DNA of 64,000 nt from Tribonema minus (Eukaryota > Sar > Xanthophyceae > Tribonematales > Tribonemataceae). The DNA is taken from assembly GCA_017506865.1 (NCBI GenBank), contig JAFCMP010000446.1, positions 248,001 to 312,000 on the forward strand, given 5' to 3'. Shown here piece after piece: positions 1 through 11,400 of the stretch (positions within the stretch are counted from its first letter, which is position 1; each line of letters begins with the position of its first letter). The position numbers and the translations under genes were made by a program. The notes beneath the pieces are model-generated. The model ran no database searches. It was not told the DNA's origin and saw only the letters and a list, made by a program, of their open reading frames with translations.

Positions 1-554
1 CTGTGTTTTCTCCATCGCGCTCCACGATTTCACTGATTCTGCCAACTGCCTGTCAGTCTTGTTTTTTGGCCACTTGCTGATGTTCTGAGGTCTATGTCGC
101 TGCTGGTGTCATGCTCTTCTGAGTTGTCTTCTCTGCTCGGACTGCTGTTGCTGTATACAAATTACATGACCAGACTATCTTCTCTTCGGTTTCATTCAGC
201 GGCATTTCAATGCGGGTGGGAGTTGCACCTTTGCAATGCTGCGCACAATTGGGGAGAAAGCTGCGTCGGCACTTCGTTCTGAAGCAGGTTGGAAGAATTG
301 CTCTTCGGGCATGATTTTGAAATGCATGACCTCATTGTGAACTATATATCATAGAGTACAATCGTGTGTGTGATCAGCAGGCTCTTCTGAATGTGCACGC
401 AATGCATAAGTGGCCACATTCAAGTTGTGATTACATCACCATCGCCGGCATGAAGGACAGCTTGGCAAGCTGCAGGCACAAGAGCACACCAACTCTGATG
501 CATTGCAGGCAACATGATGTTGAGGTGTGAATGCTTGCCAAAGTTTTGAAACTC
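1..554. other. No gene recognised (left edge)
   Basis: I see only short, unconvincing open frames on both strands. The minus-strand small gene starting at 908 ends at 555, so this stretch is at least partly its 3' flank. No RNA gene or repeat stands out. Confidence 0.5.
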
Positions 555-908
555 TCATTGTTGTTGCTGGCTCTTCAGCGCTGCCTGAAGCTTCCTCTTG
601 AAATGCCTGAGCACGGCCTTCGACTCCTCACGACTGATCTCAACCTCTGTGGTCATCCCGAACAACGTCTTGGTTGATGGTGGCGGTGCCCCCTCCAGAC
701 ACTCGTTGATCAATGCCTGCGCGCGAGAGAAAGGTTGCCAGCGTGCAAGTGGCAGTGGCAGTGGCAGTGGTGGCGTTCAGTAATCGATGAGCAGGAGAGT
801 CACTATCTTTCAAAGTTGTGCTGATCCTGCCCTCACCATTGACGCCAGCAGCTTCTTCTGCTTAGCTTCCTCCTGTTCCGGAGAAACCTCATGTTGCCCT
901 GCATCCAT
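555..908 (-). CDS. Small two-exon protein, 77 aa, unknown function
   Basis: Two exons on the minus strand join in frame. Exon 1 runs 908 to 837 (24 codons, from an ATG) and ends at ATG|GTGAGG. Exon 2 runs 716 to 555 (53 codons plus TGA) and follows a good acceptor, CTCGCGCGCAG. The predicted protein is acidic then basic: residues 1-20 are Glu/Lys/Gln rich, a middle segment reads LINECLEGAPPPSTKTLFGM, and the C-terminus is a Lys/Arg-rich amphipathic helix ending in four Gln. There is no signal peptide or membrane segment. I do not recognise the family. The gene lies head-to-head with the 1054-1761 gene, 145 bp away. Support is the clean intron, the open frame and coding-like composition. It was too short and split to appear as one open frame, and needs transcript support. 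Confidence 0.5.
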
Positions 909-1053
909 TCGGTGCGCGCGATGCTGCTGCTCGTACAACGGGCTTTCACACTTTTGCTTTGACGACTTCAGGTTGCAGTTGCACTAGACAAACGGAAGTT
1001 TGTTGAAGCTTGTGCTCGAGTAGTAAGCTTTCAAGCAGCAGCACCTAGTCACG
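909..1053. promoter_or_regulatory. Putative bidirectional promoter, 145 bp
   Basis: This short gap separates the ATG of the minus-strand small gene (908) from the ATG of the plus-strand membrane protein (1054). Any core promoter and both 5' UTRs must fit here, unless untranslated exons lie further away. I see no clear TATA element. The role is inferred from the divergent arrangement only. Confidence 0.35.
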
Positions 1054-1761
1054 ATGATTTCATTTCTATCAGAGTGGTGGCGGCAGGTGCAGCAGGGCCC
1101 ACTGGCGCAGTGCCTGCAAGATCAGGGGATACTAGGCTGCATTGAATCCAAGATAGCAGCAATCGATGTGAGGGAGGACACGGTTCAATCGCTCTGCTTT
1201 GGTGCGGTGCTGGGACTTGTACTGCTTCTGCTGCTAGCCAAGTACCCAGGCCAGCCAATCGATTACGGCACCATGGCGGATGGCTCACAGGTCCCAGAGC
1301 AGCTTCGATTTGAGCCCACGGAGCAACCACAACGGCCAGAAAGTGCTGGGGAGGGCTCGTCGATGGACCCAACGAGCACCCTACGCAGGAGACGATCCAA
1401 GGGGACGAGTGATGGCGAGGATGCTACGGCGCCCAGCAATGGGCAAAATGCGGATGCAGTGGCCCAAAACATCAGGGCCAGCAAGCTGTCCAAAATGCTG
1501 GGGTTATCGGAGGAGCAGGTGCAGGAGGCTATCAGAGAAGCACAGAAGGAGGCAGAACAGGGGGTTAACTATGCACCGCCTCGGAGCAAGCAGGGGGTAT
1601 CGCTGACCCTAGGAGCTGATGTCATCTTCTACTCTTGTCTCATTGGAGCCTTCCTCTACTATCTTCAGCACGACTCCGAGGGGGGCGCCACACGCTTCCT
1701 CACAAGTTTGTTTCCCAGGGAGATGGCGGTATTTGGGTATGGACGGCAAGATGGACGGTGA
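1054..1761 (+). CDS. Two-TM membrane protein, 235 aa, unknown family
   Basis: This is a single-exon frame starting with a true ATG, preceded by CACG. Residues about 44-62 form a strongly hydrophobic helix (GAVLGLVLLLLLAKY). A second hydrophobic stretch lies at about 185-205 (VIFYSCLIGAFLYYL). Between them is a hydrophilic, Ser/Glu/Arg-rich loop (about 70-140), followed by a helical Glu/Lys-rich segment with the pattern SKMLGLSEEQVQEAIREAQK, which resembles a short coiled coil or UBA-like helix. I do not recognise the family. It may be an endomembrane or organelle-membrane protein with the loop on one side. The divergent neighbour at 555-908 may share its promoter. Confidence 0.6.
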   Translation: MISFLSEWWRQVQQGPLAQCLQDQGILGCIESKIAAIDVREDTVQSLCFGAVLGLVLLLLLAKYPGQPIDYGTMADGSQVPEQLRFEPTEQPQRPESAGEGSSMDPTSTLRRRRSKGTSDGEDATAPSNGQNADAVAQNIRASKLSKMLGLSEEQVQEAIREAQKEAEQGVNYAPPRSKQGVSLTLGADVIFYSCLIGAFLYYLQHDSEGGATRFLTSLFPREMAVFGYGRQDGR

Positions 1762-3094
1762 CTGTTTTGTTAAATTGCCAGAAAATGTAACTGTCATTAT
1801 GCAGCAACTATCGCATTGTATTGTCGTGGCTTTTCTGCAGCACCCTGATGCTGCTGATGCACGAATGTGGGAACTGCAGACTGCAGTTCATGCGCATCTA
1901 GATTGCCAATGGCAAAGGCTTTGCATCACTCTGCGCAGCGCTTTCAAGGCGCTTGCCATGCCGCGCTGACCCTGCGTCATATTGTAGCACTTGACTCATT
2001 CCTATGGCTGCACCGAATTGCAACATGTTTCTTCAACTGCTTTCATTGTACATAGGCGGAGGCAGTTGTCCGGCTGTGAAAACGTACTCAGCAACAAAAT
2101 CTAGCATGCAGTGGAGCTGGCAGAAATTGCACGCACTTGTCTGATATGCCCCACAAGATGTGGCAAGGAGCACATGAGAAATTGATGTATTGCACAAATT
2201 GTGAGGCCAACTAGATGCAGATGCTAGATGCAGATGCTGAAGCGACAACAGCATGCAACGCAGCAAAGAAGTGAGGCTGGCTGGGGGACACAACGGTTGA
2301 AGATGCACGTTGCCGTAGATTAGGGCTTTTTAAGTGACCCTGTCGGGACACGCAGGGGGCGGTTCTGTGTTGCAGAAACCAAAGCCCTGTCGCGTGCCTA
2401 CCACAACTGTAGGAGTGTGCGCCCTTACAATAAGCACAGACACAAAGTGGTGCCGATGGGACCCACGCGATGGCGGCAGTCGCCAGTTCATCTGCCATGA
2501 CAGAAATGGCAAACGCCCACGAAATGCTGCTGACGATCACGCGCAAAACACTCGCCTCTAGCAACTTCACACCTCCTCACGCACGCTACTCACTGCTAAC
2601 AGAACAGATTGACACTACAGATGCCTCACAGACACGCACACGACAGCTGTCTTCGACGCCAGGCTGGGCTGCACCTCTAAGTGGAGAGGACCCGAGCAAA
2701 GGTGTCCAAGCTCCTTGCGGTGCTGACAGTACGATGCTGCGGTGGGCAACACATGATGCGCCAATGGCAGCCACCCCCGGCCGTTGCAGTGTCCGTCCTT
2801 CTACCCCCTCCACCCCCCGCCAAACGTGCTCCCATGTTCCCATCACCCGCGAGCCTCACGCCCCTCCTGTGTGGCTGCGAGCAGCGCCGGTGCATCGCCA
2901 CGGCCGTGACAGCAGCGAGCAGCAGCGCCAGGATGAGCACTGCCGCTTCTTCACTGTTGCTGCCATAAGCGGCCGGCGCGGCCCAACACAGAAGCCCTTG
3001 TGTGCTCTGCCGCCGCTGCCGCCGCTGCTGCTGCCAGGGGACAAGGCAACCCAACACTCCTAGCGCGGCGCTAATGGCCGTCGTGCCATGCTGC
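1762..3094. other. Intergenic, no convincing gene
   Basis: This lies between the 3' end of the two-TM protein gene and the stop codon of the YHS-domain gene. Several overlapping open frames exist on both strands at 2200-3060 but none shows family motifs, a good start and coding-like composition together. The Pro/Arg/Gly-rich GC-rich part at 2690-3060 opens frames by composition alone. Confidence 0.5.
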
Positions 3095-4897
3095 TCAAGC
3101 GGTGGCGGAAGACGCGGAGTTGGGTACGTGCCGGTTGCCGCACGCCTCGCCGTGTGGCGGGCACGTGCACAGGCTCAGGTCGGGGCCGTTGTCGCAGGAG
3201 CACAGCGTGTTGAAGCACGCCGCGCAGTCGCCGGTGACGCGCTGCCAGAAGGCGTCACCGCGCGCGATGGCGCGCGTCTCGTTCGCCGTGAAGTGGCTGA
3301 CGACCTTGATCTCCTTGAAGATGTAGAGCCTGCCGTCGCTGGCGATGTGCCACGCGTCGGGGTCAAAGGGGGGGCCGAGGCGGTTGGAGGGGTTGCCCCA
3401 CGTTGCCTGCGAGGCCACAACGCACAGCATGCGGTAGGTATGCTTAGGTCATTGCCACAACGTAGAGCACGCAGTACGCTTTGGTGATTGTAGACTTGCG
3501 TTGCCCCCACGTCGCCTGCGAGGCCACAACGTTAGAGCATTCAGCACGCTTAGGCCATTGCCACAACGTAGCGCATGCAGTACGCTTAGGTAATTACTAA
3601 TTGTAGAATTGCGCATCTCGTGACAGGAGTGATGCTATGGGGGGCGAGCACAAATTGCTGACCTCCCTGGAGTCGTAAACAGTCAAGAAGAGCATGTTGA
3701 GACCAGATCATTGAGGAGCCTGTGACAGGGTGGGGGTTGAGACAAGCAAGCACTGTGCATGCAGGTTGTGGGCGATTCGTCATTGACATGCAACGCACTG
3801 TATCATGTCGACATGGGGTTAGTGTTACGCTGCTGCCTTAAATGCAGCTTGTAAGACACTGCAGCTCGGCGCATTCTGTCAACATACTGCAAGGAACTAC
3901 TGCGGCGAGCAACACCAGGGACAACACATTTGCCGCTTGCATCAAGTGTCTTGGGGCAGCGTCAGAGGTAACTGAACAGTTGACTGTTCCTGAAGCAGTG
4001 ACGACCGATGTTTGCTCCACGTATGCGTCACGATGCCATGCATGCTCAACAGGGGAAGCCTGTGCGTCACGCCAGACCCCGGGCCAAACAAGTACTTTCG
4101 TGAACTGCAAGGTTCGCCGCTTGGTGTTGAGGGCAGCAATCTATTTGTTTGGTCAAGCCTGCCTGGCGCGCATGCGAGCAGTAGGCTGCATGGCAATGCC
4201 TAGACGAATAGACGGTTGTGACGGTCACAAACCAAGAATTGGGGGCAGTCTTGGTCACAGGTCAAAGAGCACCTTCAGCAACGCGGAGCACTTCTAAGTA
4301 TATAGTTGCGCGACACAATTCACGTACCTGCTCATAGGCAATGCCGTAGGCGCAGAAGTTGCCCCACTTGGGAGCATACTTGGCAGGACTGGCCTCGAAT
4401 AGAGCTTTGTTGCTTCGCGTCGCAAAGTAAAAGGTAAACCCCTGGTACAGGCAGCTGATGCGGCTGTCGCCCTTCACAGCCGAAGACCCTTTCTCCAGAC
4501 TGAAGTACGCCACCACATCCACGCCTCCCAGCACTGGCAGAGAGCTGTCTATACATGCTGTATCGGTCAATATGTCGCTGTAAGCATCCAGCTGCAAGGC
4601 AGGCTGAGAAAGAGCCGTTGCCTCGGCAGCTGCAACTCGAGAAGCTGAAGATCCGGGGAGCGTGTTGGCGCCGTTCATCACGGTAGCCAGCTGTATCCTT
4701 GGGTCTCTGCCTGTGCTCCCAGTGGTCAGCAGAAGGAACAGCACCGCTGCGGCGCCAAGTCCCACAATCGCTCCTCGTGCTTTGAGTGAAGTCTGAGGAC
4801 GATTGGGCCACGTGCGCTCAGCACTGCTGCTTGAGCTGCGAGCAGAGTCTATCGCGCAAGCGCCATAAGACGCCAGCAGAGGCTGGCGCTCCCTCAT
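3095..4897 (-). CDS. Membrane-anchored YHS-domain protein, 293 aa
   Basis: Two exons: 4897-4328 (190 codons from an ATG) and 3406-3095 (103 codons plus stop). The junction is CAG|GTACGTG to CTCGCAG|GCA in phase 0. Residues about 42-60 form a transmembrane helix (GAIVGLGAAAVLFLLLTTG) after a short Ser-rich cytosolic tail, so a type II topology is likely. The YHS region spans about 125-255: GGVDVVAYF, a middle LYQGFTFYFATRSNKALF, then KYAPKWGNFCAYGIA. Across the intron it continues with DPDAWHIASDGRLYIF. In bacterial relatives this domain, the AYF/YxF/CA pattern, is linked to metal or redox functions. The role here is unknown. The C-terminus is Cys-rich (six Cys in about 25 residues), which fits a lumenal or extracellular position. 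A degenerate copy of the exon 2 acceptor edge lies in the intron near 3499-3530. Confidence 0.75.
3425..3600 (-). repeat. Degenerate copies of YHS exon-2 acceptor edge
   Basis: The words ACGTCGCCTGCGAGGCCACA and CATTGCCACAACGTA recur just upstream (coding sense) of the real exon 2 acceptor at 3406, at about 3440-3475, 3500-3530 and 3555-3595. They are imperfect tandem copies of the exon edge plus adjoining intron. Confidence 0.6.
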
Positions 4898-5459
4898 GGC
4901 GGGTGCACCCGGCTTCTTCGATCAAGTGGATCTAAGGATGAGGTGCATACATACCCCCTTGAAGTTCTTCATGTTGAAGCCCCTGGCAAGCAAGAACTGC
5001 GCTGTGCAAGCTGCAGTGCACCACACACCACCAAACTCATGCAAAGAGCAATCATTGTTCATGTGCAGGCAAGGCAGGTGACCTCCCACTTGTCACTCTC
5101 AGCAAGCCCTAGGTAGGGAACACGCATATCTACATATGTAGAGACAGAACCGTCACATAAGCATGGACACAGCCGCAATGCTGCTTATTATCATAATCAT
5201 TTCATTGACACAGCGCTTGCAGTAGGTTACAAGGTACACCCCCCCCCCCCCATTACACGAGCAATGTCGCTGGTTGCGCAATGCGCATCGGGCTTTTTTA
5301 AAAGAACAACTGAACTTGCAGCGCACGGATGTCGTTGGCAAATCAGCCATCAATCCCCGCCCTCCCCCAGATCATGTGTCCAGATCAGAGCGCCGGCCCT
5401 TTCTCCAAAGCCCTGAGCACTGGGCACAGGCTTATCACCTGCCCCCTTCCCCCTTCCCT
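4898..5459. other. Intergenic between YHS gene start and kinesin stop
   Basis: Both flanking genes are on the minus strand, so this must hold the 3' end of the kinesin-14 transcript and the promoter of the YHS gene. A C10 run lies at about 5239-5250. I see no additional gene. Confidence 0.5.
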
Positions 5460-8400
5460 CTACCGCGATGATGTCTTGCGGTGAATGGTGGAGCGTGGCG
5501 GCAGCGAGGCGACGCTGCTGCTGCTGCTGCACGTGCTGGCGCCGTCGTCTATGGTCGCGGAGGCGTCGCGGATGTTGCGCTTGGCGCGGCCGAGCTCGCA
5601 CTGGTTGACTTGACTCGCGAATCGCAGCGAGCACAGCGACTCGCTGTACGAGTCGTCGGTGGGGCTGCGGGAGACACGGAGGCGATGCGCGTGGCAGTAT
5701 GAGTGACAATTAGATTGGTCTCGAGCAGAAATTGCACAGCAAGCGTGCCCACAGAGAAACGGGCATCGTGGATGTTGGTGCTATATTGGGGAAACGGCAT
5801 CTGCTGCATGCGACAGAGCGGCGTGTACAGTATCACAAATGTGTCACAGTCATGCAACGGTGTGAATGTGAGAAGCCACATGCTTGTATCGCTGGTCACA
5901 GAGCAAGTGCACGCCGTTGTACGCAAATGCATGCTTGACAACCTGATGTTGTCTTTCATAGCAGGGTGCGCAAGCAGTTGGCATGAAGTCTGCGATACAT
6001 AGCAATCAAGACTTCAACAGGCCAGAGGGACGCGCGCTACGCGTAAGCGACAAGCGACAACGGATGCTGCCGCACACACTCCAACCCCAATTCTAACCCT
6101 ACTCATAGCAGATGAAATACCAGCGCAGACACGCCCCGCGCACAATCCATCACAGCAGACCCACTACCAGGATTGACAAACACACTCATACGTTCGCGAC
6201 ATAGGTATACCGCCCTCAGACGCCAAAATACACGCGCTGCGTCACCTGAGGTTGACCATCATGAGCGTCTTGCCCTCCCCGCTGAGCGCCGGCTGCAGCA
6301 GGTACGTCAGCTTGCTGTTGCGGAACGGCACGTGCGCGGTCTTGTTGGCCAGCGCCGTGAAGACATCGGTCAGCGCGCTCAGCGACTTGTTGATGGCCTG
6401 CGTCTCCTTGAGCCGCTGTCCCGTCGCTCCAGACCTGCAGCATTGCTCAGCGTCAGACACAAAGGAGGTTGGTCAGGATACGCAGAGGGTCCATCGTGAA
6501 GCCGCATGTGCTCAGCATCAGACACGGGGGGGGGGTTAGGACAGTCAGAGGGTTCATTGTGAAAGCGGACGTTGGCACTCTGGAAGTGGTATAGAGACGA
6601 TGACAGAATGCTGCATTTCCATGCGGTGCCAGTCAGCCCATCCTAGCCTTAGTGCGCGCAATTGAACTGTCGCTGTCGATGAACGTGCGCGAATTTGGTG
6701 CTCCGGATAGACACCGAGAGGCGTGCGCGAGTGCGTGCGATCGATGGATTGGCATGGACGCGGCCTGGCAGGATGACTCGCAACGCAGCTCCTTAGGTTT
6801 GGGGTACGAGTAAGTCGGGGTTAGGCGGCACCCCACGTAAACTGCAAAGCGGGTATCAGGCATTCATAATGCTGCATCGAAAGCTCTTCGCAAGGTTAGG
6901 GTTAGGGTTAGGGTTAGCCATGGAAGGCATCAGCATACGTCACAAACCCAGGTACTACATCCAAGGCTAGAGCTCACGACCAGTTTCAAGAGAAAAAAAG
7001 AGGTGCCAGATAAGCCCCTGGCATTGGGGCTCGCTGACCATGACAATTTGAACTTTGAGTACAAAGTGAAAAAGTGCCAAGTCCAGTCCCCCTAAGAAAA
7101 GGAAGGTATTCAAGCAGTGCGTGGCGGCGGCTGCGCCCGTTTGGAGCCGCTCGCTGCCTCTGTGTATTAATCAACACAGCAGAAGTTGAGCAACAACTCG
7201 GTAACAAAGCTGACCAGAATTATACGAAAATACAGCTGGCCGGTTGACTCAGCGCCACACTTGTCAAGCCGTGCGCCCAACACAACAGAATGAAGGTGGG
7301 ACAGTATGCAAGCACTTGAAGTTTGGTGGAGCGTGAATGCCACACTTGTCAAGCCGCGCGCCCAACACAACAGAATGGAGGTGGGACAGTATGCAAGCAC
7401 TTGAAGTTTGGTGGAGCGTGAACGCGCTTTACACGCAGTTTGCGCTTGTTTTGAATTGTCAATCACGTACGTACATACCTGTCGAGCCGCTCGCTGCCGG
7501 CGAGGTCCACGAGGTGCAGCGCGCCGCGCAGCGCGCTGCCCGCGGCGGCGTTGCTCGCGCGCATGTACAGCGTGAACACCTGAAGGAATGGGGGGCGAGC
7601 GACCCGGAACAGACAGCCTCTTTTGTAAGTTGCGCTTAAAGCAAGTCAGAGACCATCACCTCAGTATTTGCTTGAATCTGAAACATGTGCATCACCACCT
7701 CATGTTTTCTGTTGCATTGAGATCATGGTGTGCGGCATGCTGCGCAATTACATCTGCATTGCCAGTAAGCCGTGCTGCCACGCTTAGCACATCAACACCC
7801 ACCACGCTCTGGCGATCAGCGCCAAAGGGTTTCTGGCCCTCGCCCTAGGGTTAGGCCTGACCAGGAAGTGAAGTTGCGCGTAACGGCTTTGAAGTAGAGG
7901 TAGAACTTGAAAGTAGAGACTCTGAGCCCTCGAGAGCTCTGCAGGCCGCGAAGCGTGGCCGCAGGCTTGAGACTGCGATGCGATACATGCCAAGTGCCAA
8001 AACGCCGCATGCGGTCAGCGCCGCCTGTGCAGCAACACTTCGAGCCAGCGCCATAATCAGCTGGCAGCTTCCTGGATGTTGTCGGAGGGTGTTGCCGCTG
8101 GGAGCGGCAACTAGGCCCCAGAGCGCTGATTGGTGAACGGTTGTAGCAGTACGCACGTACGCATACCCATCTCGCAAAAAACAGCACGCCCAGATGCATC
8201 AGTAGTGCGGAGACTTGCGCGCGCCATGACTTAAGAAGGCTTGCGCCCTGAAGGGTCCCTCACGCTGTGGCTTCGTGACGATCTCGCGTTCATGGAGGTG
8301 CAGCCAACGGCGCGGTGGCGCGCTGCAAGCTCCAGGATGCGTTCCACCTCCCCCGTGTCGGTGGGGTCGAGGGGCAGCAGCGTGAGGTCCGTGACGGGCG

Positions 8401-11400
8401 ACATGCTGCCGCTGCGCGTGTCGTGCTTGATCTCGTGGCGCGCGTCGTAGGACGCGTCGTTGGCGGCGCCGGGCGCACGCTCGCGCAGGAGGTCGCGAAT
8501 CTGGCGCGTGCGGTGTGTGCGTATCGCGCAGGCGTAGGTACGTGTATGAGCATCGTTGTTGTGGCAGATACGTGTTGCGCAGGCGTATATACATATATCT
8601 TTGAGCATCGTCTTGTCACAGGTGCGTCGTAGGACGAGTCATCGGCGGCGCCGGGGGCGCGCTCGCGCAGAAGGTCGCGGATCTGGCGCGTGCGGTGAGT
8701 ACGTGTCGCGCAGGAGCATGCATGTGTATGAGCGAATACACACATGCGTATGAGCGAATACACGTTGCGCAGGCGTATATACATGTGTCTATGAGCATCG
8801 TCTTGTCGCAAGTGCGTCGTAGCACGAGCCGTTGGCGTATAGCGCAGGCGTAGGTACGTATTTGAGCATAGTTGTTGTGTGCAGGTGTGGCGCAGGCGTT
8901 TGCATGTCTATGAGCATCTGCTGTGTGGCAGGCGCGTATTGCTGACGCTGGCGCCGGGGGCGCGCTCGAGTCGGAGGCCGCGGATCTGTTGCGCATGGTG
9001 AGTACGTATCGCTGTATGTGTATACATGTGTCTATGAGCATCAGCGGGGGGGTGGGTAGCGCGCAGGCGAATGCGTGCATGTGGGTGACTGTGTTGTGGC
9101 GGGTACGAGTTGTGCAGACGTATACCGTTTGTCTATGAGCATTGTCTCGTGGCGCGCGTCGTATGCAGAGTCGTTCCTCGCGCCGGGGGCGCGCTCTCGC
9201 AGGAGGTCGCGGACCTGGCGCGCGTGTGTGTGTGTGGGGGGGGAGGTATGTACCATGCACAGGCTCATGTATGTGTGTGTGTGAGCATCTTTGTTGTGTG
9301 CAGGTGTGGCGCAGGCGCATGTATGTATGTATACCTGCATGTCCACAAGTACATGTCTGCTGTGTGGCACACGCGTGATGCTGCTGCTGGCACCGCAGGC
9401 GCGGACGCGCTCGCGCAGGAGGTCGCGGATGTGTCGCGTGCGGTGGGGGGTGGGTGGGGGGGGGGGGGGGGGGTATGTATCGCACGCAGGCATATACATG
9501 ATATTAGTGTAATCAACATGAAGATGTCGCCACAGAAGCTGCTGCGTCGGCCGAAGTGGTGCTGAGGCTATGTTTGCGACCCGCAAAAGGTGGACGTGGT
9601 GGACATGCTTGGGAGAGGAGCTGCAACAGCATTACAGGTTGAGGTTCAGTACAGACTTGGCACCTCAAAGAAAAGGAAAGCCTGGAGAAGGAAGGGGCTA
9701 CAAGCACCCTGGCGCTATCAGCAACCGCTATCACATACTTCAAAGACAAAGGCAGGCACGTTCAAGCAGGGAATCTCTGCGCCAGCTGCGCCATTCAACA
9801 CGAAGAACGCTGACTGTCAAATGCCGTGTGTCATGTGTGCATGCCGCGCAACCTCGCAGATGCGGGCAAAATTTGAGCACTGTCACGGCCCTGCACAGAG
9901 GAGCGTCACCGCGCACGGTGATTTTCACTCATGCAATAGGTACTTGGTGAGTCACCTGCTTGCAGTTGTTACGCTAGAGAAAGAGGTGTGTGGTGTCGCC
10001 GAGGCATGAGCGCACTCACGCCTGCATGCATGGCTGGGATCATCGCTCATCACCTGCTCAATTGCAGCAAGACCACGGACACGTTGTAAAGCACCCCACG
10101 CTGCTCGGCAGACAGGCCTACTTACACAAGACATGGTTTGCAGCATGGCTCGTCACCTGCTCGGTTACAGATCACACGGACATCTTGTAGGCCCACCCCT
10201 GCTTCTCGGCGGACATACCTAAAACATTGGGCATGCTTTGCAGCATCGTTCATCACCTGCTCATTGTAGATTTCAAGGAAACTCGCGCTCATCTTGTAGG
10301 CCCACCCCTGCTTCTCGAGGCTGCACTTGTAGCGGCCGACCTGCTCCATCGCACGCGGAATGATGCCGCGCATGGGCCCCGCGCCAGACCCTGACGCAGC
10401 AGGTGCGACAAAGGGTGTTGAACATGTACGAGCGCTGTACCAGCATGTTCCATGTATTACAAAGAGAACAAATTCGGGATGAAGCCGGGCTTGGGCCCCG
10501 TGCCGGACTCTGACGCAGCAGGTGCGCAGGTGTTGAGTTTGTGCGCAGTGGCCAATGCACGCGCTGAACGAGGCAGTTGGCATGATCATGTACATACATA
10601 CATGCCATGCACGACAGGTCCTGCGTCAGACCCTGACACGACAGGTGCGGCAGAGCGCGTTGCCGATGTGCTCGATGCGAGCGGTGGACGAGGCACTCTG
10701 CATAGCTCGTGTATATCACTACACGCATTCACATGTAGAAGACCATGCTGCACGAGGACATGCATACCTAACCCTAACCCTAACCCTAACCCTACATGCG
10801 CGTGTTGACCACATGTTGACGTCCGCATGCAGTTACGCATGTATGCGTGTATGCTCTACAAATCGTTGACACTCATGTGCAAAGTTGAAGAAAGCAGTGC
10901 TCATGCGAAAGACTTGCTTGCATGCAATACCGCACATGACGAGAATCATCAAAGCCGTGCCACGCAAGAAGAGCAGTGCCGGAGCAGTGATGCGCCGTGC
11001 AGCAACTGCAACAAGTGACTCACCTACAACAGTGTGCGTCTTGCCGGAGCCGGTCTGGCCGTAGCTGAACAGGCACACGTTGTAGCCATCCAGAGCGCTC
11101 TGGACGAACTGAAGAGAGGGGAAGAGACAGCACAATACGCAAGAGATGATGATGGGGGTGAGCCAATGCGCAGGCTGTCGCGAAAACGTTGACAAGCAAC
11201 CGTGCTGCGCCATTGCCACTGCTGTGGATGCACCTTGCAGTTCAAACATGGTGGAGTCAGCATGGCACAGCAAGTGCACATAGCAATCATGTATGCGGCT
11301 GTATGAGCAGCAGGTGTTGTTGCTTTTTGTGTTGCCAGTTTTTGCCCACCCCCAAATCAAAGATGGAGAGAGCCCCCCCACATCGCGCTGGCAAGGGTTA

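Noticed and set aside
2470-3063. Plus-strand frame of 197 codons and overlapping minus-strand frames
   Set aside because: GC-rich composition opens frames on both strands at once. There are no family motifs, and low-complexity Pro/Arg/Ala content dominates.
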